A stretch of DNA of 16,220 nucleotides from an uncultured Sutterella sp. GTDB taxonomy: Bacteria > Pseudomonadota > Gammaproteobacteria > Burkholderiales > Burkholderiaceae_F. Location: assembly GCA_937943605.1 (NCBI GenBank), contig CALEAW010000060.1, forward strand, positions 1-16,220, in the 5' to 3' direction. Each line of letters starts with the position of its first letter. Position 1 is the first letter of the stretch. A program made the translations under genes and the position numbers. The notes below the pieces were generated by a model that made no database searches, was not told where the DNA came from, and was given only the letters and a program-made list of their open reading frames with translations. Below, one piece after another: positions 6,207 through 13,316 of the stretch.

Positions 6207-7493
6207 TTAACTCGCATGCCGCCAGTTAAATGACTCCGTCTGAAAGTGGTCTTCTTTACCATCCCAGGCTTTACGTAGTGCTTTTGCGAGCTGTACATTA
6301 CTGCAAACGGCGAGCCGCTCGGGTCGATCAGCGAGGATATCATCCACTGTCGCACGGTTGATGTGACTTTCATGGAGTTTCAAAGTGATGCCTGACTCTT
6401 CGCAGAGCCTTTGAACTTCTGCCAATTGACTCTCTGTACTGGCATCCTTGATAAACCAATGTAGCGTCACACCTTTGGGCTTGATGTCTTTAGCCGCTTG
6501 AAGCCAGGCTACAAAGGGTGCAATGCCGATACCAGTTGCTACCCATGTTTGGCGAGATCCATCAAATACAGGTCTAAAAGCCCCGTACGGACCTTCTAGA
6601 GTGATTGTAGTGCCTTGCGTGACCTTAGGCACAATGGTGCTTGTGAAGTCACCTAAATGTTTGATCATGAGTGTGATGGTTTTGTCGGTTGTTTGGGCAA
6701 CCGAGAACGGGTGACGTTCATCATTCAAGGTCACAAACACGAATTGGCCTGGTTCAATGCGTTTGGCTAATTCTGTTTGAATGGTCCAGCGTGTGACGTT
6801 ACCGGTGGTCTCGGTGTGCACGATCATCCCTTCTACCCTATTCTCAATCCCGCCGTGGTTAAAGAGTAAACGTAAAGCTGCCCAACAACCCACGACCGTC
6901 ACAAGAAGATTCCACCAACCAAAGGGCGTCATGAAGTCTGACGCTTCCATCAGGCGCACACAATGAAGCGTTAATCCCAAAAAGACGATCGAAAGGAGTT
7001 TATGGATGTGTAGCCATCGGCTGTAGCCAAGCGCACGGATAAGCGCTAAAAGACAAATGGCAAGCATGATCCACGTCAGCCATTCAGCGGAAGCATTGGC
7101 AACGGGTCGAAGGCCCTTCCAGAAGATGTCCCATAGGTCTGGATTCTCTGCTACTGGGATTTTCGGTGGATTTGAAAGTTCAAAGAGACGAATAATCGGT
7201 ATAACGATCGGTTTGGTGTAGTAGTGAAAGAAGCTCAAACCCAACGCCCACCACCCTAAGACGCGATGATTGACATAGAGTTGGTCAAGCGGCGTTTTTG
7301 TGACACGTTCAAGCCAAGCAGGTCTTGCGGCCGTGACCAAACAAAAGGCCATAAACGTCCACGCCAACACACCATTTAAAAAATAAATCTCGTGCGTCCA
7401 AGCACGGGCATTCGTAGCGGGCGGTTCGTACCATAAACCAAAGAGCCATGTGCCAACCGTGATCACAATCAGGCTCGGAATCAATCGTCTCAT
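6207..7493 (-). CDS. ferric-reductase-like transmembrane flavoprotein (FNR-type oxidoreductase)
   Basis: The 428-residue inner-membrane protein is expected to pass electrons from cytoplasmic NAD(P)H through FAD and haem across the membrane. About six hydrophobic helices lie in residues 1-212. Candidate haem-ligand pairs are His76/His90 and His164/His177, spaced as in ferric-reductase-like domains. The cytoplasmic half is FNR-like: RHPFSV (260-265) is the FAD motif R-x-[YF]-[ST], GPYGAF (301-306) follows, and ATGIGIAPF (319-327) is the NAD(P)-binding loop. The C-terminus, FQTESFNWR, matches the usual FxxExFxxR ending. A TTG at 7508 would extend the frame by 5 residues, but AAGGAG (7500-7505) is 6 bases from the ATG at 7493, so 7493 is the start. 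The physiological acceptor is unknown; ferric iron or another metal is inferred from the family. Confidence 0.88.
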   Translation of the reverse strand: MRRLIPSLIVITVGTWLFGLWYEPPATNARAWTHEIYFLNGVLAWTFMAFCLVTAARPAWLERVTKTPLDQLYVNHRVLGWWALGLSFFHYYTKPIVIPIIRLFELSNPPKIPVAENPDLWDIFWKGLRPVANASAEWLTWIMLAICLLALIRALGYSRWLHIHKLLSIVFLGLTLHCVRLMEASDFMTPFGWWNLLVTVVGCWAALRLLFNHGGIENRVEGMIVHTETTGNVTRWTIQTELAKRIEPGQFVFVTLNDERHPFSVAQTTDKTITLMIKHLGDFTSTIVPKVTQGTTITLEGPYGAFRPVFDGSRQTWVATGIGIAPFVAWLQAAKDIKPKGVTLHWFIKDASTESQLAEVQRLCEESGITLKLHESHINRATVDDILADRPERLAVCSNVQLAKALRKAWDGKEDHFQTESFNWRHAS

Positions 7494-7563
7494 TGCGTTC
7501 TCCTTCAATCGAAATGAAGCTTTTTTTGTAACGGTAATGCAATGCCCTCGGTATGTCTGATTC

Positions 7564-7621
7564 CTTTACACGAGAGAGAGCTTCTTTACACAGTTGTAAA
7601 GAAACTTAGGCCGGCTTTACA
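7564..7621. promoter_or_regulatory. cluster of CTTTACA/TGTAAAG elements upstream of the reductase gene
   Basis: A perfect inverted repeat TTCTTTACA (7582-7590) / TGTAAAGAA (7595-7603) has a CAGT spacer. Two further copies, CTTTACA at 7564-7570 and 7615-7621, lie in the same orientation as the left arm, 20 and 31 bases away. The cluster is 71-128 bases before the start at 7493, a typical position for an activator or for a repressor of a weak promoter. No good -35/-10 pair was found for the reductase gene. The binding protein is unknown. Confidence 0.5.
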
Positions 7622-7780
7622 AAACGTCAGCCAAATATGAGGATTCGCTAAGTCAAGCTAATTAAAGACTTCAGAGATCTAGGCAATTGCCCGGATTACG
7701 CAATCAGTCAAAGAAACAGGTATTATTTGGCTTCGACCAATAAGGGCGTTTCTAGATTCGTTGAATACGACATCAGACAA

Positions 7781-8254
7781 ATGCCTCACACAACCAAAGT
7801 ATTTGACCTCATGACTATCTTTGAAATTTTGACGGCCGCCTTTCCGTTTATTTTGCCCTTTGCCTTTTTGTTGATCCGCCGTCTGGCAGGTTACCAATAT
7901 TCGATTCAACGTACGTTGAGCCGCGTCGCTGTGGGCTTTTATTTGATTGGTTTGTTGTTCCTCTTCGGGCACGCCCTTCAGATGGGTGGCGGCTTTGAAG
8001 AATTCTTGAATGCCTTCTATGGCCATCCAGTTGATACGAGCATTCTTTACTACCTTGGCTTAGTCGGTGAATCCCTGGCTGTGGTCGCGATTATCTTCAA
8101 CTTTAATAAGAAGATCGTGAATCCCTATGTGGATGCTGCCTTGGCTGGCGCAGATATAGAAGAAGACAACGCCGATAAACCAAATCCGAACATTCGTAAG
8201 CCTAATCGTAAGCGTGATCGTCGTAAGCAGGCGCAGATGGCGAAGCACGAATAA
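7781..8254 (+). CDS. small integral membrane protein of unknown function
   Basis: With the ATG at 7781 the protein has 157 residues. Three hydrophobic helices are clear, at about 13-31 (ILTAAFPFILPFAFLLI), 49-65 (VAVGFYLIGLLFLFGHA) and 86-107 (SILYYLGLVGESLAVVAIIFNF). A hydrophilic C-terminal tail of about 40 residues begins acidic and ends strongly basic (RKRDRRKQAQ). The tail is probably cytoplasmic by the positive-inside rule. I do not recognise the family. The open frame reaches back to a TTG at 7727 (175 residues), preceded by a weak ACAGG. TATTAT at 7721-7726 could instead be a -10 element, which favours the ATG at 7781; the ATG at 7811 is a third option. It is divergent from the reductase gene, but no functional link is evident. 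Confidence 0.72.
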   Translation: MPHTTKVFDLMTIFEILTAAFPFILPFAFLLIRRLAGYQYSIQRTLSRVAVGFYLIGLLFLFGHALQMGGGFEEFLNAFYGHPVDTSILYYLGLVGESLAVVAIIFNFNKKIVNPYVDAALAGADIEEDNADKPNPNIRKPNRKRDRRKQAQMAKHE

Positions 8255-8277
8255 GGATGAGTTGATCCAAAAAATAC

Positions 8278-8309
8278 AAGGCTGTTGACGTAGGTTAACG
8301 GCCTTTTTT
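8278..8309 (+). terminator. intrinsic terminator after the small membrane protein gene
   Basis: An 11-base-pair stem with two G-T pairs runs from AAGGCTGTTGA (8278-8288) to TTAACGGCCTT (8295-8305). The loop has 6 bases, and the T run continues from 8304 to 8309. Confidence 0.88.
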
Positions 8310-8530
8310 CATTTAGCCCGAATCTAATTAGCATCTTTGCAAGGTTATTTACCGTGCCACTTTGTCAATTATATGAGACTTAAAAGTCAATCCTGGTAAA
8401 CGATCGCGGCTCTGGATTTATGCTCGGGGTTACCCTGAAACGAGCCTTCTTTAGCATTCAATTTCCTCTGATTATCTTCTTGTAGGAGAAGCGTTTCAAT
8501 GCACTAAGTCGAATGATGATGACAGTTAAT
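8310..8530. other. intergenic stretch without a recognisable gene
   Basis: This A+T-rich stretch forms the first part of the 411-base gap before the dipeptidase. The only open run I considered is 21 codons from ATG 8420, starting MLGVTLKRAFFS, without a Shine-Dalgarno sequence. A weak promoter-like pair, TTTACC (8348-8353) and TATATG (8370-8375) at 16 bases, is possible but unconvincing. Confidence 0.3.
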
Positions 8531-8554
8531 ATTAAAACCCTTAAGGGTTTTAAT
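8531..8554. promoter_or_regulatory. 24-base perfect palindrome upstream of the dipeptidase gene
   Basis: The arms ATTAAAACCCTT (8531-8542) and AAGGGTTTTAAT (8543-8554) are exact reverse complements with no spacer. The centre is 123 bases before the dipeptidase start. As DNA it suits a dimeric regulator. As RNA it would be a hairpin only if a transcript starts upstream. The following GGCTTAGGGTTAGGC repeats the AGGGTT element. No U run follows, so a terminator is unlikely. Confidence 0.5.
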
Positions 8555-8665
8555 TGAAGGCTTAGGGTTAGGCTTCACGTTTACGATCACTCCTCTATCG
8601 TTTCTTAAAGGTAACGCCTAGACTTATTGTGACCTTGATCCGCATGAATGAAAAAGGAGATCGTC

Positions 8666-10480
8666 ATGCACCTAAAACAAACGCTTCTCGCGGTTTCGAC
8701 CGGCCTTGCTTTAGCGTCCCTTTCTATGGGCTCTTTGGCCTGTACAACGTTGATCGTTGGTAAGAATGTTTCTGAAACTGGCCGTGTCATGGTTGGTCAC
8801 ACAGAAGACGCAGGCGGTCGTGTATTGCACCAAGAATTCTTCTATCCAGCGCAAAAGCACGCTGAAGGCGCTGACCCGTTGGTAGCAGAACCAGGTCGTG
8901 CTGTAGTGCCTAATGTACCTGAAACGCTCGACACCTATTGGTCCAACATGATGGACATGAGCGGTTCATCCTTTGACCAGGGTTTTACGAATGGCGCAGG
9001 TTTGATTATTTGCTCGAACGGTGGCGGTAGCTCTTTTGACGGCAACGAACTTTCTGACGCAGATGCCAAGTTAAAGGATGGTGGCATTGGTTTCCTCTTC
9101 CGTCGTACGATCGCAGAACGCGCTCATAATGCCCGCGAAGCCGTTAAGATCGCTGGCGAAATCATCGAAAAGTATGGCTACTTCGGCGCAGCCCGTAACT
9201 ATACGGTTGCCGATAAAGACGAAGCTTGGATTATCAATGTGGTGAAAGGTCGTCATTATGTCGCAAAGCGCATCCCTGACGACAAGGTCATGTTAATTTC
9301 GAACTACCTCGCCATTCGTGATGTTGACTTGAACGACAAAGAAAACGTCATCGCATCACCTGACCTCATTGAATATGCGATTAAGATGGGGCGCTATAAG
9401 CCTGCCAAAGCCGGTGACTATAGCGACTTTGATTTCTCGCGTGCCTATCAGCCTGATGAAACAAGCCGCTTACGCTCTACGAACGCCTTGCGTCTACAGA
9501 CGGGGTGGGAATATCTGACGGGTATTCACTATAGCGATTGGTTGCACTTCCCAGAACTTCAATCGCCGAAGTTTAAGGTCGGTGTTGACGAAATCCGTCA
9601 TTTGATGCGCTTAACAGCACCGAAGACCTACGCTGAACGCGGAGACGGCCGAGCTGATGCCTTCCACGTGAGTGCTGACGATATTTCGCGCTCTCAAACC
9701 CGTGAATCGTGGGTGATGGAATTGGGCGAAAAGCCGCACTTAAATACCTTGTGGCGTTGTTCGAGCTACCAAGAAACTGGCCCTTATATTCCATGGTTCC
9801 CGACGGCAGGCAAGATTCCAGAAGGTTATCAATGGACAACACTTGAAGAAGCTCGCAATGTTCACTTCAAGATGAAGCCTGAATATCTGTCGCTAGACTG
9901 GAATAAGAGCTACTTCACTTATGCCGTCTTGGGCGAACTCGTCAACTTTAACCGCGGATTGTTGGGCGGCGTGTTGCCTGTGCAAGCTGACGTTGAAAAG
10001 GCATTTGATGCTGAAGTCGTTAAGGTGCGCGAACGCGTGAAGGACTTACCGCGTGACGAAGCTCGTAAGATTTTGGCTGACTTTACGGTAGCTTCCGCAG
10101 CCAAGGCCGACAAGATCTACAAGGATCTCTTGGCAAGCATCAATACAGTGAAGGCAACGGCTGACCGTCAGGAGGTGAGTGTCTCTGATAAGGACGGAAC
10201 GATCACGTTAACGATGGCCAAGACCGCTGACATGCCCTTTAAGACCTGGGATAAGTCAACGCTTTATTGGAGTCTCGGGATTACGGGCGCTAAGGCTTCA
10301 ACACTTGAACCAGTGACGCCAGTCAAGGTTAAAGAAACGAAGGATAGCATCGCCTTTACATTTAAGACGGCTGATGTCGCGAAGCATGCCGTTGCTGGTT
10401 GTTTAACCGACACTTACTTGCGTGGTTACGCTGACCATAAGCGATTTGTCGCCATGGTGCCAGTAATGTTCACGAAGTAA
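8666..10480 (+). CDS. exported C69-family dipeptidase (Ntn hydrolase)
   Basis: This 604-residue peptidase of family C69 (PepD/PepDA-like) cleaves dipeptides using an N-terminal cysteine nucleophile. A signal peptide (1-25: MHLKQ, then a hydrophobic stretch ending SLA) directly precedes Cys26. Removal of the leader would therefore expose the catalytic residue. CTTLIVGKNVSETGRVMVGHTEDAGG (26-51) includes the family signature CTTLIVGK and the G-x-x-E-D block. Further family-like segments are AWIINVVKGRHYVAKRIPDD and TLWRCSSYQETGPYIPWFP. About 90 residues after the peptidase core form a probable beta-rich C-terminal domain. The frame extends to an ATG at 8648, but AAGGAG lies inside that extension, 7 bases before the ATG at 8666. 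A periplasmic role in peptide nutrition is inferred; SLAC is a poor lipobox. Confidence 0.93.
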   Translation: MHLKQTLLAVSTGLALASLSMGSLACTTLIVGKNVSETGRVMVGHTEDAGGRVLHQEFFYPAQKHAEGADPLVAEPGRAVVPNVPETLDTYWSNMMDMSGSSFDQGFTNGAGLIICSNGGGSSFDGNELSDADAKLKDGGIGFLFRRTIAERAHNAREAVKIAGEIIEKYGYFGAARNYTVADKDEAWIINVVKGRHYVAKRIPDDKVMLISNYLAIRDVDLNDKENVIASPDLIEYAIKMGRYKPAKAGDYSDFDFSRAYQPDETSRLRSTNALRLQTGWEYLTGIHYSDWLHFPELQSPKFKVGVDEIRHLMRLTAPKTYAERGDGRADAFHVSADDISRSQTRESWVMELGEKPHLNTLWRCSSYQETGPYIPWFPTAGKIPEGYQWTTLEEARNVHFKMKPEYLSLDWNKSYFTYAVLGELVNFNRGLLGGVLPVQADVEKAFDAEVVKVRERVKDLPRDEARKILADFTVASAAKADKIYKDLLASINTVKATADRQEVSVSDKDGTITLTMAKTADMPFKTWDKSTLYWSLGITGAKASTLEPVTPVKVKETKDSIAFTFKTADVAKHAVAGCLTDTYLRGYADHKRFVAMVPVMFTK

Positions 10481-10504
10481 TATTCACAAAGAACGTTTGA
10501 TCCG

Positions 10505-10541
10505 AGGGCGGTCTATTGATTGTAGGCCGCCCTGCTCTTTT
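10505..10541 (+). terminator. intrinsic terminator of the dipeptidase gene
   Basis: AGGGCGG (10505-10511) pairs with CCGCCCT (10527-10533). The helix extends inward through T-G, C-G, T-A and A-T pairs to a 7-base loop. GCTCTTTT follows, 24 bases after the stop. Confidence 0.82.
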
Positions 10542-10665
10542 AATTAAAGAAGCTTTTCTAAGCCTAGATCGGTTCTAACATCGCTCGTTTCTCCACCCGA
10601 CTTAGAGAGGACATATTCAACGACTTAGAATCAACCTTGCTTAATCATATTCGTGTGGGTCTCGA

Positions 10666-11454
10666 CTAATTAGTTGAATCCACCGTCAGGTCGATCTCAA
10701 TCCCATGACGCTCAAAGTACCCTAACAGGGCATTAATAACCCATGGTCCGAAGCTCGTACAAAGTAAGGCCGACTTCACCATACGGTCTTGATACTGCGA
10801 CACGAGGTTGTGCTTCACGAGGTGAAGCATCGCTGCTGCATAGTTACTTTCAAGAGAGATTTTGTAGTTTTTACGGCTAGCAATTTTGTAATCGGTATAG
10901 CGACACATATTCTCAACTAAAGTGACTAATAGTTCCGCCATGCTTTCTGGCGACGGATTGAGTTTCTTATAGTCACCAATAGCTTTACGGCACACGACGA
11001 AACTACAAGTTGCATTGCCGACCTCAGGGAAGAATTCATTTTCGATGATGGCAACGAACTCTTTTAAGCGAACGTCTGAATCGGTTTCTACCATCGGATC
11101 GAGGTAGGCTTTCGCGACAGGTTCGTCGTCATAGAGTTTAAGAAGTACCTGAAGGAGCTGCGCTTGCGAGAGCGATTCGACAAGCTCAGGGATGGTCTTT
11201 GCTGCAGGTTTTGCTTCTTTTGTATCCTTCACAGCCTTTTTACAAGCGCGAAGACTCAGATTACCAATCCCGTGCTTCGGGGCTGCTTTAGGGGCAATAA
11301 GGTCAGCGTATTGTTGAAGTCTTTCAATGGGCGTAGTATTCGCCGCAAGAGGGCCAACTGTGATTTTGCTTTTTTCTAGCACCTCAAGCACGAGTTGTGT
11401 GAGCTGCGCACGATCGAACGTATTGAGATAGTTTTTAAGAGCAACTTGCGACAT
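10666..11454 (-). CDS. DUF6155-like protein with an internal duplication
   Basis: The protein has 262 residues, is soluble and mostly helical. The second half resembles, from memory, the DUF6155 family: helix LVESLSQAQLLQVLLKLYDD (91-110), then ENEFFPEVG (138-146), CRKAIGDYKKLNPSPE (155-170) and a C-terminal helical part. The first half repeats the same plan: LKNYLNTFDRAQLTQLVLEV (6-25), then GIGNLSLRACKKAVKDTKEAKP (62-83). Alignment of G-N-x-S-x-x-x-C-[KR]-K-A-[VI]-x-D-x-K supports an internal duplication of about 85 residues. Function is unknown. No Shine-Dalgarno precedes the ATG; a -10-like AATAAT on the minus strand (11469-11474) lies only 14 bases before it, so the leader may be very short. 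No terminator is evident after the stop. Confidence 0.78.
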   Translation of the reverse strand: MSQVALKNYLNTFDRAQLTQLVLEVLEKSKITVGPLAANTTPIERLQQYADLIAPKAAPKHGIGNLSLRACKKAVKDTKEAKPAAKTIPELVESLSQAQLLQVLLKLYDDEPVAKAYLDPMVETDSDVRLKEFVAIIENEFFPEVGNATCSFVVCRKAIGDYKKLNPSPESMAELLVTLVENMCRYTDYKIASRKNYKISLESNYAAAMLHLVKHNLVSQYQDRMVKSALLCTSFGPWVINALLGYFERHGIEIDLTVDSTN

Positions 11455-11499
11455 TTGGACAACTTCAGATTATTAATGACAACTAGTGTGAAAAATCAA

Positions 11500-11516
11500 A
11501 GGTAAGAAGTTTACCT
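11500..11516. promoter_or_regulatory. small inverted repeat upstream of the DUF6155-like gene
   Basis: AGGTAA (11500-11505) and TTACCT (11511-11516) are perfect arms around a 5-base spacer. They lie 46-62 bases before the start and just upstream of a possible -35 region. It is a possible operator, but short enough for chance. Confidence 0.3.
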
Positions 11517-11624
11517 GACGATTTCGCAAAATGTGGCTTCGTCTTTAAGCGATGACCTGGTACAAGTTGGCCTCTTTATTCATGCTGTGTCTTTACGTAT
11601 CGGCCCATCTTTTGGCAAATAACA

Positions 11625-11660
11625 ATCAAAAAACCGCCACCAGAGATCCTGGCAGCGGTT
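11625..11660 (-). terminator. intrinsic terminator of the NCS2 permease gene
   Basis: On the minus strand AACCGC pairs with GCGGTT (arms 11655-11660 and 11632-11637). An inner CCAG/CTGG stem follows past a 2-by-2 internal loop. TTTTTTGATT follows the outer stem, 43 bases after the permease stop. The rest of the 11455-11702 gap holds no gene. Confidence 0.85.
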
Positions 11661-11702
11661 CCTTGAGGGCTTATTGTGTAAGCCTAATCGAAAAAAGTGC
11701 GC

Positions 11703-13019
11703 TTACTTTTCAAGTTCGATCGGTTCGCCCTTACCTTCAGCGGGCTTTTCACCCATGGCCATGATGGCATTCAAGATGATGGCACCAAAGGTCGCAGTCC
11801 CAATGCCGCCAAGGCTAAAGAAGCCAAGGTTGAGCGTAAAGTCACCACCACCTAAGATGAGGGTCACAGCAGCGACCATAAGGTTACGGCTATTACCAAA
11901 GTCCACCTTGTTGACAACCCAAACACGGGCACCGGCCACAGCGATCAAACCGAAGACCACGATGGAGGTGCCACCGAGGACAGGCTGTGGAATCGTTTGA
12001 ATCAAAGCGCCAAACTTGGGCGAGAAGCCTAAGATGATGGCGAAAATGGCAGCGACCGGGAAAAGAAGCGTCGAATAAACGCGCGTTGCAGCCATCACAC
12101 CGATATTTTCACCGTAGGTCGTCACACCCGTACCGCCACAGGAACCCGAAACCATCGTGGCAATACCGTCACCTAAGAAGGCTCGACCCATGTACGGGTC
12201 AAGATTGCGACCAGTCATGGCGGTGACGGCCTTGACGTGGCCGAGGTTTTCAGCGACCAAGATGATCACAACCGGTACGATCAAGGCAATGGCGTTCAGT
12301 TCAAAGACGGGGGTATGGAAAGTCGGGACACCAAACCAAGCGGCATTAGAAATGATCGAAAAGTCGATAGGCTTACCCATGCCAAAGCCATTAGCGAGCA
12401 CCGCATATATGACGTAGGCAATCACAAGACCCACTAAAATCAAAAGTTTCTGGATAAAGCCACGCGTCCAAACAGCGACACCACCAACACACATAAAGGT
12501 GACTACAGCCATCCAGCCATCAAAGTCCGTGGGCCCTACAGAACGAACAGCCGTAGGCGCGAGGTTGAGACCAATGACAGCCACCACTGCACCTGTCACA
12601 ACAGGCGGCATGAGTTTTTCGATCCACTGAACGCCCGTCATCATGACAATAAGACCAACGAGCGCATAGACCAAACCGCAAATAACGATGCCACCAAGGG
12701 CGACACCAATATTGGCATTAGCGCCCGACCCCGCCACATAGCCAGTCGCAGCAATCACGACGCCAATAAATGCGAAGGACGAGCCTAAGTAACTAGGTAC
12801 ACGGCCACCCACGATAGCAAAAAAAATGAGTGTCCCAATGCCACTCATCAATACAGCCATATTCGGGTCAAAACCCATCAAAATCGGCGCTAACACCGTT
12901 GAGCCAAACATGGCCACAACGTGCTGAATACCCATCGCGACGGTTTGTCCTGCCGGCAAACACTCATCAGGCGCGACTACGCCTTGCTCTTTGAGCTTCC
13001 ACTGCGGGAAATAACCCAT
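11703..13019 (-). CDS. uraA: NCS2-family nucleobase permease, probably uracil
   Basis: The 438-residue inner-membrane protein is expected to import uracil (possibly xanthine) with protons. It has about 14 hydrophobic segments and the full NCS2 pattern: QHVVAMFGSTVLAPIL (32-47), the SSFAFIG loop (80-86), AENLGH (256-261) and TTYGENIGVMAATRVYS (300-316). Glu257, His261 and Glu304 correspond to the uracil-contacting Glu241, His245 and Glu290 of E. coli UraA, as I recall them. A uracil preference is therefore more likely than xanthine, although annotation pipelines often give the joint name. AGAGGTG (13024-13030) precedes the ATG by about 4 bases. A sigma-70-type promoter lies at 13098-13126 and its terminator at 11625-11660. 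No pyrimidine-synthesis genes are adjacent. Confidence 0.92.
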   Translation of the reverse strand: MGYFPQWKLKEQGVVAPDECLPAGQTVAMGIQHVVAMFGSTVLAPILMGFDPNMAVLMSGIGTLIFFAIVGGRVPSYLGSSFAFIGVVIAATGYVAGSGANANIGVALGGIVICGLVYALVGLIVMMTGVQWIEKLMPPVVTGAVVAVIGLNLAPTAVRSVGPTDFDGWMAVVTFMCVGGVAVWTRGFIQKLLILVGLVIAYVIYAVLANGFGMGKPIDFSIISNAAWFGVPTFHTPVFELNAIALIVPVVIILVAENLGHVKAVTAMTGRNLDPYMGRAFLGDGIATMVSGSCGGTGVTTYGENIGVMAATRVYSTLLFPVAAIFAIILGFSPKFGALIQTIPQPVLGGTSIVVFGLIAVAGARVWVVNKVDFGNSRNLMVAAVTLILGGGDFTLNLGFFSLGGIGTATFGAIILNAIMAMGEKPAEGKGEPIELEK

Positions 13020-13097
13020 AAAACACCTCTTTTTGTCTCAACAACTTTTGCGTTCAAGATTGGTTGGATAGAACAAAAACGCAAGTTAAACTTATTT

Positions 13098-13126
13098 ATT
13101 ATACACACTTACTTTCAAATTGACAC
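13098..13126 (-). promoter_or_regulatory. sigma-70-type promoter of the NCS2 permease gene
   Basis: On the minus strand a perfect -10 TATAAT (13098-13103) is spaced 17 bases from -35 GTGTCA (13121-13126, four of six consensus bases). Transcription would start near 13091, giving a leader of about 70 bases. A perfect TTGACA on the opposite strand at 13120-13125 overlaps the -35 but has no convincing -10. Confidence 0.78.
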
Positions 13127-13183
13127 AACCCCGAAAAAAACCTCGTTAACATCCCACCCTAGAGTCTTAGTTCAACAACACGC

Positions 13184-13222
13184 ATTTGCAATCTCTAAAA
13201 CTTTTTTGAGTGATTCGCAAAT
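13184..13222. repeat. long imperfect hairpin upstream of the 941-aa gene
   Basis: ATTTGC/GCAAAT (13184-13189, 13217-13222) and AATC/GATT (13190-13193, 13212-13215) form the base, interrupted by one bulged C. The helix continues through CT/AG and AAAA/TTTT with one mismatch and one bulge to a 3-base loop. No U run follows, so it is not a standard terminator. It lies outside the permease transcript and 95 bases before the next gene. Confidence 0.45.
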
Positions 13223-13316
13223 TGAGCCATACGGACGACATTGGCCTTTGGTAGGATATCGGACACACTCGCACAGATCGTGCGCATAAGCACGAAGACC
13301 TTTTAAAGGAATCAAC

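Noticed and set aside
8420..8485. 21-codon peptide starting MLGVTLKRAFFS upstream of the dipeptidase
   Set aside because: No Shine-Dalgarno sequence and no codon pattern or attenuator context; most likely chance.
8648..8665. Upstream ATG as start of the C69 dipeptidase
   Set aside because: The AAGGAG inside this extension is ideally placed for the ATG at 8666, and the shorter form gives a normal signal peptide.
11674..12000. 108-codon plus-strand frame antisense to the permease
   Set aside because: Proline/lysine-rich product typical of the complement of a hydrophobic membrane-protein gene, and it overlaps the certain NCS2 permease.
13120..13150. Plus-strand promoter beginning with a perfect TTGACA
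   Set aside because: No acceptable -10 hexamer lies 16-18 bases downstream; the element overlaps the -35 of the minus-strand permease promoter and may be coincidental.
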